Source of the DNA: Gammaproteobacteria bacterium
Lineage (GTDB): Bacteria > Aquificota > Aquificia > Aquificales > QOAS01
DNA length: 19,009 bases
Assembly (NCBI GenBank): GCA_003972855.1
Contig: QOAS01000153.1
Span: 1-19,009 of the forward strand
Direction: 5' to 3'
Made by a program: the position numbers and the translations under genes. The notes beneath the pieces are model-generated. The model worked only from the letters and a program-made list of their open reading frames with translations, did not search any database and was not told the DNA's origin. This document shows, piece by piece, positions 7,918 through 15,431 of this stretch. Each line of letters opens with the position of its first letter. Position 1 is the first letter of the stretch.

Positions 7918-9391
7918 GTAATACTATTCTATCCTCGCGATTTAATATCAGGTCTAAAGGTGGCGATATTATTAATTTCCTACCTTTATAAACACCTATA
8001 ACCTTTATATATCCCAATCTTTTAAGTATCTCCTCAATGGTCATGGGAATTTCCGAAAGCTCTCCAAAGGGAATTATTTTAAGATTTATATCCTCAAACA
8101 GTTCCTCCAAAACTTCTATACTTTGAGGTTGGATTACCGATTTTCCAATCAATTTACCCAAATATTCACCCGCAATGATTATTTTATCCGCGAGGTGTCT
8201 TTTCTTAGCCGCTTTGGCATTTTCCTCTTTTAAGTATTCCGCGATTATAAAAACTCTTGGGGATAAAGAACGAACCAACAGAGCCACCAAAGAGCTTCGG
8301 GCATCTATGGTATCCTCATTTAAAGCCTCCTTTTTTTCCGCCAATATTATTACCAAATCCGCCAACGCTATATTTACATTAAGCAATGTATCCTCCTTTG
8401 TAGGGTCTCCGAATTTCACAAAGCATTCTTTGGGAATATTTTCATCCTCATGTTGGGTTATAACGACTATATGCTTCTTAAAAAGTTTTGGATTTTTTTT
8501 AATCTCTTTAATGATATATTTTCCGGTTTCGTTCCAACCACAGATGACAATGTGGTTTTTTAAAGTTTTGAATTCAACCATCCCCTTGCGTATTCTCTCT
8601 AAATATTCTATAAAACCGGAACTTAAAATAGCGGTAAAAAGGGAAAATAGACCTACACCTCCTACAACGGTTGATACTATAACTATCCTTCCCGCGTGGG
8701 TTTGAGGGGTTATATCTCCGTAACCAACGGTGGTTAAAGATATAAAGGTAAAATAAAAAGCATCAAAAAATGTTTTAATGTTCGGATTGACCCCGTGTTC
8801 CGCGGTAAAAATTAGGAAAGACATAAAGGTTAAAAAAATTGAAAACAAAATAACCAAAAAGGTTAACTGGGAAAGGTTTTCTTTAAAAACTTCTATGAAG
8901 CCTTCAAGAATAAATCGGTAAAAGCCCAATCTAAAAATCCTGATAAGGGCTAAAATTCTTAAAATCCTAAGGGGTTGGAATACATAAAGAACCGCCAAAA
9001 GGTCTATTACGGAATAAAAAGATTTGACATATTGCCACTTTGGTTTTAAAGCTTCCCAAAAGGCTCTTTTAAAATTTCTATATTTAAAAAACGCTTTCTC
9101 AAAATCTTCCGAAAAATCGGAGGATAAAATAAATCTCCCTATCCATTCAAAAATAATTACATAAGTGGCAAAATCTATAAGCCTTTCCGCTAAAGGTTTT
9201 ATTGCAAGAGGAATAGCATCAACTAAATCCAAAATTATTAAGGTAGACGAAAGTATTATTACGGTAAAGGAGAATAAGTTATAGATATAAAAGACCGTTG
9301 AAGAGCTATCTTCCAGAAGCTTGTAGTATGTTAAGCCAGAGTAATACCCTACTTTTTCCAAAACTTTTATAACTTTTAGATAATTTTTCAC
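7895..9391 (-). CDS. voltage-gated-type potassium channel with RCK (TrkA-N) domain
   Basis: This 498-residue inner-membrane protein combines a six-helix K+ channel with a cytoplasmic regulatory domain. Helices S1-S3 lie at ~36-55, 73-89 and 123-137. S4 (~139-156) has arginines every third or fourth position (RILRILALIRIFRL), as in voltage sensors. S5 is ~176-195, the pore filter TVGYGD is at 221-226, and S6 is ~236-259. Residues ~279 onward form an RCK/TrkA-N Rossmann domain (HIVICGWNETG), with a TrkA-C-like end (~425-498). The start is a GTG with no clear ribosome binding site, 18 bases after the ABC ATPase stop and in the same frame. No strong alternative start exists before the first helices. 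Ligand (NAD, Ca2+ or nucleotide) cannot be told from sequence. Confidence 0.9.
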   Translation of the reverse strand: MKNYLKVIKVLEKVGYYSGLTYYKLLEDSSSTVFYIYNLFSFTVIILSSTLIILDLVDAIPLAIKPLAERLIDFATYVIIFEWIGRFILSSDFSEDFEKAFFKYRNFKRAFWEALKPKWQYVKSFYSVIDLLAVLYVFQPLRILRILALIRIFRLGFYRFILEGFIEVFKENLSQLTFLVILFSIFLTFMSFLIFTAEHGVNPNIKTFFDAFYFTFISLTTVGYGDITPQTHAGRIVIVSTVVGGVGLFSLFTAILSSGFIEYLERIRKGMVEFKTLKNHIVICGWNETGKYIIKEIKKNPKLFKKHIVVITQHEDENIPKECFVKFGDPTKEDTLLNVNIALADLVIILAEKKEALNEDTIDARSSLVALLVRSLSPRVFIIAEYLKEENAKAAKKRHLADKIIIAGEYLGKLIGKSVIQPQSIEVLEELFEDINLKIIPFGELSEIPMTIEEILKRLGYIKVIGVYKGRKLIISPPLDLILNREDRIVLLDGRKRV

Positions 9392-9409
9392 CTTAAAAGA
9401 AATTTTAAA

Positions 9410-10330
9410 CTAAACATAAAACCAACACCACACCCTTCTTTCCCCATTTTCAAGATTTACAACTTTTTCTGGAGGAAAAAGTTCACACTTATCGTCCTTA
9501 TAGGGGCAATTAATCCTAAAAGGACATCCTTTATCCCTTAAAGTTTTTAATTCCATTCCTCTTGAGGTTTCCCTTCTCTTGTAGGGACTTTCCACGGGGA
9601 GGTTATTCAGTAGAAAAACCCCGTACGGGTGCAAAGGTTTTTTCAGAAATTCCCTTACGGGTGAAATCTCCAAAACCCTCCCCCCTAAAAGGAGGATAAC
9701 TTTTTCACCAATCTTTGTTCCTATCCTTACATCGTGAGTTATGAAGATTAAAGATTGCTCCCGTTTTAGTTTTTTAAAAAGCTCCAAAATTTCGTAAGCC
9801 ACGGAAAGGTCTAAAGCGGATGTAGGTTCGTCCGCCACAATAAGTAGGGGATTTAAAACCAAAGCCCTTGCGATGGCTACCCTCTGTTTCTGTCCCCCCG
9901 AAAGTTGATGGGTCTTTCTAAACCATAGCCTCCTCTCTACACCTACAGAGGTTAAAACTCTTTCCACTACTTCTTTTCTATTCTTTATCCCGTGAACCAA
10001 AAGGGGTTCCTCAACCGCTTCCCAAACGGAGTATCGGGGATTTAAGGCATCCGTGGGATTTTGAAAAACCATGGACACTTTTTTGGTGTATTCCTTCCCG
10101 TAACTAAAAATGTTTCTTCCTTCCAAGTAAACCTTTCCCTCGGTGGGTTCTACGAGTCTAACTATCAACCTTCCCAAGGTGGTTTTACCGCTACCGCTTT
10201 CTCCCAAAATGGTGACGCTTTCGCGGTAGTTTACGGAAAAACTAACATCCTTTAGGGCAAAAAACGGTTTCTTCTTAAAGAGAAAGGAACCAAAATAGGC
10301 AACGGAAATATTTTTAACTTCAAGCAACAT
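9410..10330 (-). CDS. oligopeptide/dipeptide-type ABC transporter ATP-binding protein (OppF/DppF family)
   Basis: This is the ATPase subunit of an importer of the peptide/nickel class, 306 residues. It shows Walker A GESGSGKTT (43-51), Q-loop Q90, the long Q-loop extension QNPTDALNPRYSV typical of OppF/DppF, signature LSGGQ (143-147), Walker B LLIVADEP (162-169) and the switch histidine H199. The C-terminal oligopeptide domain holds four cysteines (269, 275, 282, 302), spaced C-x5-C-x6-C-x19-C, an arrangement that in related DppD/DppF proteins is reported to bind an iron-sulfur cluster. Its ATG directly follows the TAG of aroB' with no base between, so the two are likely translationally coupled. 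No permease or binding-protein gene lies in this window, so its partners must be elsewhere. Confidence 0.93.
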   Translation of the reverse strand: MLLEVKNISVAYFGSFLFKKKPFFALKDVSFSVNYRESVTILGESGSGKTTLGRLIVRLVEPTEGKVYLEGRNIFSYGKEYTKKVSMVFQNPTDALNPRYSVWEAVEEPLLVHGIKNRKEVVERVLTSVGVERRLWFRKTHQLSGGQKQRVAIARALVLNPLLIVADEPTSALDLSVAYEILELFKKLKREQSLIFITHDVRIGTKIGEKVILLLGGRVLEISPVREFLKKPLHPYGVFLLNNLPVESPYKRRETSRGMELKTLRDKGCPFRINCPYKDDKCELFPPEKVVNLENGERRVWCWFYV

Positions 10331-11359
10331 CTATTTTTCCGTTATGGTTTCCTTTATTTTCATACCGAAGTGTCTTCCCGCCTCTTCGGTGTATCCCAAA
10401 ACCACATCTCCGGGCTTCAAATCCACAACCGATATAGGTTCACCGTTGGGTTTGGTAAGCCTTATGGTTTCCGCATTTTGCAAGATAGCGCTCACCTTTT
10501 TTCCCTCTTTGGTTTTACCTTCTATCAGAAGCATAGGACGCCTTTCAACCTTTGCCCTACCCACATATACCAATCTACCTTCACCTTTGTAGTTGTAAAC
10601 CATTACGGGAACTCCAGCCTCCACTTCGCAGAGGTATTTGGTTTTGTTTTCGGGAACGCGGATATACATATGAACCGCACCCGCATTTACCCTAAAGGGG
10701 CGGGATGCAACGTAGGGGTTTTCCTCTGTTTCAGCGTGAACCAAAAACATACCCGCGGAGGAATTGCCTACGAGCATACCTTCCCCTCTTTTGAGCAAAG
10801 AGGTGGTATCAACGCAAACCCTGTCGCCGAGACCTAAAGGAAGAACCTTGGTAATTTCAACCTCCGTTAGGGTTAGAGTTTCCGTATATTCTTTTACCGC
10901 GGAACCTACTTCCTTTATGGTGTTTAAATTCAAAGTTTTCAATACAACTCCTTCCGCACCTATTTCCAAAGTTGTTATTGCGGTTTTGGCTTCCTCCGTG
11001 TTTGTTACAACCATGTAAACATCTCTTTTTTGGGCAAGGATATTCTCAAGGGGGATAATAGTCCAGTCGGTGGTTTCTATTATTACCGGAACGGGTAGTC
11101 TAGCCGCCAATTCCTCATCGCTTTTTCCTTCAATTTTCACATAAGCCACATTGCAATCGGATAGATTATCCCCTTTTTGGGGGAAACATAGTCTCAAATC
11201 CGCCTTCTCGGAAGGAGCTATAACCTTAACCTTTGCGAGTTTTTTCACTTCCTCCACATATTCTTCATTGGGTAAAACTATTGCATCAACCCCGCTTTCC
11301 AAAGCGGTTGTTACAGCCTTTTTATCAAAAGGTTCCGCCCAATACCAAAATTTTTTCAT
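10331..11359 (-). CDS. 3-dehydroquinate synthase II (archaeal-type AroB')
   Basis: This 342-residue protein matches the DHQ synthase II family (MJ1249 type). It performs NAD-dependent oxidative deamination and cyclisation of 2-amino-3,7-dideoxy-D-threo-hept-6-ulosonate to 3-dehydroquinate, entering the shikimate pathway without DAHP. Recognisable blocks are the N-terminal MKKFWYWAEPFDKKAVTTAL, then EVEITKVLPLGLGDRVCVDT (~182-201), GEGMLVGNSSAGMFLVHAET (~208-227) and RPFRVNAGAVHMYIRVPENK (~235-254), plus a C-terminal PGDVVLGYTEEAGRHFGMKI. Classical AroB motifs are absent. It heads a - strand group with the ABC ATPase. No Shine-Dalgarno precedes the ATG; a TAAAAT at 11377-11372 could be a -10 box giving a very short leader. 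Family identity is firm; the physiological role in a bacterium is inferred. Confidence 0.93.
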   Translation of the reverse strand: MKKFWYWAEPFDKKAVTTALESGVDAIVLPNEEYVEEVKKLAKVKVIAPSEKADLRLCFPQKGDNLSDCNVAYVKIEGKSDEELAARLPVPVIIETTDWTIIPLENILAQKRDVYMVVTNTEEAKTAITTLEIGAEGVVLKTLNLNTIKEVGSAVKEYTETLTLTEVEITKVLPLGLGDRVCVDTTSLLKRGEGMLVGNSSAGMFLVHAETEENPYVASRPFRVNAGAVHMYIRVPENKTKYLCEVEAGVPVMVYNYKGEGRLVYVGRAKVERRPMLLIEGKTKEGKKVSAILQNAETIRLTKPNGEPISVVDLKPGDVVLGYTEEAGRHFGMKIKETITEK

Positions 11360-11399
11360 CAGAAGATTAGGATTTTAGCCCAACGAAAATAGTTTCCTT

Positions 11400-12371
11400 A
11401 TGAAAATATTGCTGACCGGCGTTGCGGGATTTATAGGGTGGAAAACCGCCCAAAGGTTGCTTGAGGAAGGTCATACCGTTATAGGCATAGACAACTTAAA
11501 CACCTATTACGACCCCTCTATAAAAGAGTGGAGACTAAAAACCCTTTTGGGTAATAAAAATTTTCGCTTTCACAAAGTGGATATAGAAAACAGAGAAGCC
11601 CTAAAACTCATCTTTGAATTCTACGGAGGCTTTGATGCGGTTATGAACCTCGCCGCCAGGGCGGGTGTTCGCTATTCAATAAAAAATCCGTATGTATATT
11701 TCACAACCAATGCATACGGGACTTTAAACCTTTTGGAGTTGTGTAAAGATTTCGGCGTAAAGAAGTTCCTGCTGGCATCTACCTCATCCCTATATGCGAG
11801 GCAACCTATGCCCTTTAAAGAAGATTTACCGGTAAATACCCCTATTTCCCCCTACGCCGCGTCCAAAAAATCCGCGGAGGTTACCTGCCACGCTTACCAC
11901 TACCTTTACGGTATAGACATCTCTATAGTCCGATACTTCACCGTATACGGACCCGCGGGAAGACCCGACATGTCTATATTCCGTTTTATCTACAAGATTA
12001 TGAAGGACGAACCTATTGAAATTTACGGAGATGGAACCCAAAGTAGGGATTTCACCTATATAGACGACATAGCGGAGGGAACGATAAAAGCCTTAAAACC
12101 TTTAGGGTATGAGATTATAAACCTCGGTGGAAACAACCCTTACAGCTTGCAGGAAGTTTTGGAATTGATAGAGAAATATTTGGGTAAAAAGGCAAGGGTA
12201 ATTTATAAAGATTTTCATAAAGCGGACTTAAAGGCAACTTGGGCGGATATATCTAAAGCCCAAAAGTTATTGGGATGGAAACCAAAGATTCCTTTAGAGG
12301 AGGGAATAAGGAGAACCGTTGAGTGGTTTAAACAGAACTGGAATTGGGTTAAAGATGTAAAACTTCCCTAA
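11400..12371 (+). CDS. NAD-dependent nucleotide-sugar epimerase (UDP-glucuronate/UDP-glucose 4-epimerase-like)
   Basis: This is a 323-residue extended short-chain dehydrogenase. It has the Rossmann motif GVAGFIG (7-13), the acidic residue D31 after strand 2 that selects NAD, LAARAGVRYS (85-93), a catalytic Ser in STSSLY (~127-132) and the YAASK catalytic pair Y152/K156. RYFTVYGPAGRPDMSIFRFI and the GDGTQSRDFTYIDDI block are typical of CapI/UDP-glucuronate 4-epimerases. It probably supplies a sugar nucleotide for lipopolysaccharide, capsule or another surface glycan. It is divergent from aroB' across 40 bases and has no Shine-Dalgarno. It is convergent with the deacetylase gene, sharing 4 bases. 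The exact substrate is not determined by these motifs. Confidence 0.9.
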   Translation: MKILLTGVAGFIGWKTAQRLLEEGHTVIGIDNLNTYYDPSIKEWRLKTLLGNKNFRFHKVDIENREALKLIFEFYGGFDAVMNLAARAGVRYSIKNPYVYFTTNAYGTLNLLELCKDFGVKKFLLASTSSLYARQPMPFKEDLPVNTPISPYAASKKSAEVTCHAYHYLYGIDISIVRYFTVYGPAGRPDMSIFRFIYKIMKDEPIEIYGDGTQSRDFTYIDDIAEGTIKALKPLGYEIINLGGNNPYSLQEVLELIEKYLGKKARVIYKDFHKADLKATWADISKAQKLLGWKPKIPLEEGIRRTVEWFKQNWNWVKDVKLP

Positions 12372-13387
12372 AGGGCGTAAACTATCAGATGCTTTAAAAA
12401 TGTGAAGGGGTCTTTAACCGCATAAATTCTCGGGATTTTTAAGGGATTTTCCCCTCTTTTTACATTTTTCTTTTCCACCGTGAAGGCGAATTGGTAGTAT
12501 TTCCCCACCAATGCAACTAAATTCTCCGAATAATCCCCCCAAGGGTATGAAAAATTGTCTATTTCCAAACCGAGTTTCTCCTCTAAAATCCTCTTAGAGT
12601 TTTTAAGGTCGTTTTCAACCCTTTTTTGGTATTGCTCTTCACTTTCAAACTCCAAAGGTTCGGGAAAATTCTTTTCCAGTTCCTCTTTCAGTTTTTCTTC
12701 CCAATTACCCTTCTTAGGGAATTTTTCGCAAAATTCAAGAACCTCCTTTTTGACTTTTCCCGTCGGACTCACAAGGTCACTTCTTCTTTCAAAAATGGGA
12801 TAACCTTCCTTTGGAGGTTTGTAAATATTCCACAAACTATATATGCGGTCTATATTTTGCTCGCTGACAAATTCGGTAAGTTTTTTACTTACGAACCCTT
12901 GTGAGTGAGAAATTCCATGCGAACCAAAAGAGAAAACATCTCTCATTTGATAAATCTCTTCCCAAGTTAGAAATTCTTCGCTGTAACCTTTTAGGAAATA
13001 CTCCTTTTGGGCTTCCCACATAGATTTAGGTTGGAAAAGCTCCCCTAAGGAAACGTTTCCTTTCCAGTAATCAAACAAAGTTTTTCTTACCTTTTTGGAG
13101 TCGGAAACCCGCGAAGGGGTTATAAAGAGATGGGCTTTAAGACCGTATTTTTTCAATAAAGGGTAAGCGTAGATATAATTGTCTACATAACCATCGTCAA
13201 AGGTTAAAAAAACCGCCCTTTTCTTGGGAATGTATTCCCCTTTTAGAAAAGCTTTAAATCGTTCCCAATCAAGGACTTCAAAAAAGTTTTTAAAAACCTT
13301 TAGGTGGAACTCAAATAAACTTACACCTATATCGTAAGATTTTTTTTGATAAACCCTATGGTAGGTGTATACGAAAACTTTTGACAT
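12368..13387 (-). CDS. polysaccharide deacetylase family protein (NodB-like), with large insertion
   Basis: This 339-residue protein belongs to carbohydrate esterase family 4, metal-dependent enzymes that remove acetyl (or formyl) groups from glycans. Motif 1, LTFDDGYVDN, places the catalytic/metal aspartates at D64-D65. Motif 2, GSHGISHS, gives the metal histidines H157 and H161. Motif 3, FSYPWGDYS, lies at 279-287. Between motifs 2 and 3 there is about 115 residues, rich in Lys and Glu, much longer than the few tens usual in the family. No signal peptide is visible, so a cytoplasmic role or action on a lipid-linked precursor is possible. It lacks a Shine-Dalgarno and starts 26 bases after tRNA-Glu, so it may be co-transcribed with it. 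The convergent epimerase suggests surface glycan work. Confidence 0.88.
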   Translation of the reverse strand: MSKVFVYTYHRVYQKKSYDIGVSLFEFHLKVFKNFFEVLDWERFKAFLKGEYIPKKRAVFLTFDDGYVDNYIYAYPLLKKYGLKAHLFITPSRVSDSKKVRKTLFDYWKGNVSLGELFQPKSMWEAQKEYFLKGYSEEFLTWEEIYQMRDVFSFGSHGISHSQGFVSKKLTEFVSEQNIDRIYSLWNIYKPPKEGYPIFERRSDLVSPTGKVKKEVLEFCEKFPKKGNWEEKLKEELEKNFPEPLEFESEEQYQKRVENDLKNSKRILEEKLGLEIDNFSYPWGDYSENLVALVGKYYQFAFTVEKKNVKRGENPLKIPRIYAVKDPFTFLKHLIVYAL

Positions 13388-13412
13388 TGGAAGTTGATGA
13401 TATTGAAAGGAG

Positions 13413-13488
13413 CGCCCCCGGCGGGATTTGAACCCGCGATCTCCGCCTTGAAAGGGCGGTGTCCTAGACCAGGCTAGACGACGGGGGC
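13413..13488 (-). tRNA. tRNA-Glu (anticodon UUC)
   Basis: The - strand folds into a full cloverleaf: acceptor GCCCCCG/CGGGGGC, anticodon stem CCGCC/GGCGG with loop CTTTCAA (anticodon TTC), and T arm GCGGG-TTCAAAT-CCCGC. The discriminator base is G. CCA is not encoded; the next bases are CT. Length 76 nt. Confidence 0.97.
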
Positions 13489-13504
13489 TACTCCCGGATT
13501 CAAT

Positions 13505-13533
13505 ATTTTAAATTAAGTTCGTTTATAAGTCAA
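13505..13533 (-). promoter_or_regulatory. tRNA-Glu promoter, -35 TTGACT / 17 bp / -10 TAAAAT
   Basis: On the - strand TTGACT (13533-13528) and TAAAAT (13510-13505) are 17 bases apart. The predicted start is about 10 bases before the tRNA-Glu 5' end. It lies in the 54-base gap after tRNA-Lys. Confidence 0.75.
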
Positions 13534-13542
13534 ATTTTAAAG

Positions 13543-13618
13543 TGGTGAGCCGGCCGGGAGTCGAACCCGGGACCCACGGCTTAAAAGGCCGTTGCTCTAC
13601 CGACTGAGCTACCGGCTC
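13543..13618 (-). tRNA. tRNA-Lys (anticodon UUU), CCA encoded
   Basis: The - strand folds into a cloverleaf: acceptor GAGCCGG/CCGGCTC, D arm with AGCTCAGTCGGTAGAGC, anticodon stem ACGGC/GCCGT with loop CTTTTAA (anticodon TTT), and T arm CCGGG-TTCGACT-CCCGG. The discriminator is A and the terminal CCA is encoded at 13545-13543. Confidence 0.97.
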
Positions 13619-13662
13619 TACCACTTCCAAGGAACCTTTCTATCAGGTTTGCTAAGGTATAA

Positions 13663-13690
13663 ATTTTAGAGCATAAATTCGCCAAGTCAA
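13663..13690 (-). promoter_or_regulatory. tRNA-Lys promoter, -35 TTGACT / 16 bp / -10 TAAAAT
   Basis: On the - strand TTGACT (13690-13685) and TAAAAT (13668-13663) are 16 bases apart, about 45 bases before the tRNA-Lys 5' end. The hexamers are identical to those before tRNA-Glu. Confidence 0.75.
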
Positions 13691-13745
13691 TAGAGTTTTT
13701 ATCATAAAGAAATTAATACTCGGATTATCATTTTTTTGATTTCAG

Positions 13746-13785
13746 ATAAGTAATTGTCAAAAAAGTTGGTATATTTATTACTTAT
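13746..13785 (+). promoter_or_regulatory. cydA promoter region with 9-bp inverted repeat
   Basis: A perfect inverted repeat, ATAAGTAAT (13746-13754) and ATTACTTAT (13777-13785), with a 22-base spacer lies 28 bases before the cydA start. A possible promoter, TTGTCA (13754-13759) and TATTAC (13776-13781) with a 16-base spacer, has its -35 and -10 touching the two arms. An operator for oxygen or redox control is an inference. The element does not match the FNR consensus. Confidence 0.45.
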
Positions 13786-13813
13786 ATCCAAATCTTGACA
13801 AGGAGGGATAAGT

Positions 13814-15406
13814 ATGGCTGGAGAATTGGTAGCTTCTATTTCAAGGCTACAGTTTGCAACTACAGCGTATTTCCACTTCTTATTTGTTCCTCTAACATTG
13901 GGTATCTCGCTATTCATAGCCATTCTCATGACTACCTATTTAGTGACGAAAAAGCAAATCTACCGCGAAATGGCGCGTTTTTGGACAAAGCTTTTCGCCA
14001 TTAACTTTGCAATGGGAGTAGCCACCGGTATTACTCACGAATTTGAGTTCGGAACAAACTGGGCGGTCTACTCCAGGTATGTCGGAGACATTTTCGGAGC
14101 TCCTCTGGCAATAGAGGCGTTATTCGCATTCTTCTTAGAGTCATCGTTTATAGGAATGCTCATTTTTGGATGGAACAGGGTTAACGACATAGTAATGACC
14201 CTCGTCGCTTGGGCGGTAGCATTCGGAACCAACCTATCCGCATTGTGGATACTACTCGCCAACGGATGGATGCAGCATCCCGGCGGAGCTATTTTAAAAG
14301 CGGGAACTTGGGTTGGAGGTATTAGGGCGGAACTTTATGACTTTAGCCAAGTAACTTTTTCCCCCGTAGCGGATGTTAAATTTATGCACACCATAACCGC
14401 GGGAATGATAGTTGCGTCTATGTTCGTTCTCGGTATCAGCGCATATCACCTACTTAGAAAACAGCATGTGGAATTCTTCAAACGCTCCGCATTGGCGGCG
14501 GCTATTTTCGGAATGATTGCCTCCGTTTCGGAAGTTCTCATTGGAGATATTCACGCCCACGAAGTCGCCAAAACTCAACCTTCTAAACTCGCCGCAATGG
14601 AAGCTGTTGTAGAAAGCGAAAAGGGAGCTCCCATTTTGCTTGCGGCATGGGTAACTAAAAACGAGCAAGGTCAATACGAATATGCATTTAAGTTGCCTCT
14701 ACCTATACCGGGAGTATTGAGCTTCTTGGCATATCACAACTTTAGCGCTGAAGTTCCCGGTCTCAACGATGTTCAAAAGGCAATGGAAGAAAACTTTGCA
14801 AATGCTATGAAGGAACATCCCGAATTGGCTCAAGTTATTGAAAACAACGTTAAGTTTAACGGTGAATGGCCCGAGTTTAATCCTCCCGTTAATGTAGTAT
14901 ACTGGGCATTCCACATAATGGTATACTTGGCATTCCTATTTGTGTTCATATTTACCGCCGCGTTCTACTATGCTAAAAAAGGTGTTCTTCACGAGAAAAC
15001 TTGGATTCTGAAATTGGCTCTCTATAGCATACCTTTACCTTACATTGCAAGCTTGCTCGGATGGGCTACCGCGGAAGTCGGTCGCCAACCTTGGGTTGTT
15101 TATCCGCTAACCGAAGTAAAACACGATGCGGACGGCAATATTATCTGGGGAGAACTGTTCAAAACCATACCCGCTATGATAGAGAAAGGTGGACAAATAG
15201 TTCAAACCGAAGTTCCCGGAGCCTTCATGGGACTGACCACTTATAATGCGGTAACCCCCACTTTGACTGTTGCGGAAGTGACCTTAACATTTATAGGTTT
15301 CTTGGTAATATTCACTACATTGGCTGTTTTAGATTGGTGGCTAATAGCCAAGTATGCTAAAAAAGGTCCCGAAATGGGAGAAGAAAAGCCCCAAGAAGCT
15401 TATTAA
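13814..15406 (+). CDS. cydA: cytochrome bd quinol oxidase subunit I
   Basis: CydA carries hemes b558, b595 and d and oxidises quinol while reducing O2 to water. The 530-residue inner-membrane protein aligns well with E. coli CydA. H21 (b595 ligand, E. coli H19) is in YFHFLFVPLTLG, E101 and E109 in EALFAFFLESSF, H192 in KFMHTITAG (b558, H186), and M369 in FHIM (b558, M393). The quinol-binding K258 and E263 are in PSKLAAMEA, and E421 is in AEVGRQPW. One departure: the Arg that precedes the b558 methionine in E. coli (R391, FRIM) is His367 here. The region after the Q-loop start is shorter than in E. coli. A strong AAGGAGGG site precedes the ATG. It heads the operon with cydB, 25 bases downstream. 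Confidence 0.98.
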   Translation: MAGELVASISRLQFATTAYFHFLFVPLTLGISLFIAILMTTYLVTKKQIYREMARFWTKLFAINFAMGVATGITHEFEFGTNWAVYSRYVGDIFGAPLAIEALFAFFLESSFIGMLIFGWNRVNDIVMTLVAWAVAFGTNLSALWILLANGWMQHPGGAILKAGTWVGGIRAELYDFSQVTFSPVADVKFMHTITAGMIVASMFVLGISAYHLLRKQHVEFFKRSALAAAIFGMIASVSEVLIGDIHAHEVAKTQPSKLAAMEAVVESEKGAPILLAAWVTKNEQGQYEYAFKLPLPIPGVLSFLAYHNFSAEVPGLNDVQKAMEENFANAMKEHPELAQVIENNVKFNGEWPEFNPPVNVVYWAFHIMVYLAFLFVFIFTAAFYYAKKGVLHEKTWILKLALYSIPLPYIASLLGWATAEVGRQPWVVYPLTEVKHDADGNIIWGELFKTIPAMIEKGGQIVQTEVPGAFMGLTTYNAVTPTLTVAEVTLTFIGFLVIFTTLAVLDWWLIAKYAKKGPEMGEEKPQEAY

Positions 15407-15431
15407 TAAAATTGAATAAGGAGGGTTAGCT

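Noticed and set aside
10370..10837. 155-codon open frame on the + strand opposite aroB'.
   Set aside because: It is a shadow of the well-identified 3-dehydroquinate synthase II gene.
13736..13750. FNR-like half site TTGAT before cydA.
   Set aside because: The second half (ATCAA at the right spacing) is absent.
13795..13800. TTGACA, a perfect -35 hexamer, just before cydA.
   Set aside because: It merges with the Shine-Dalgarno and no -10 box follows at the right distance; a promoter here would start inside cydA.
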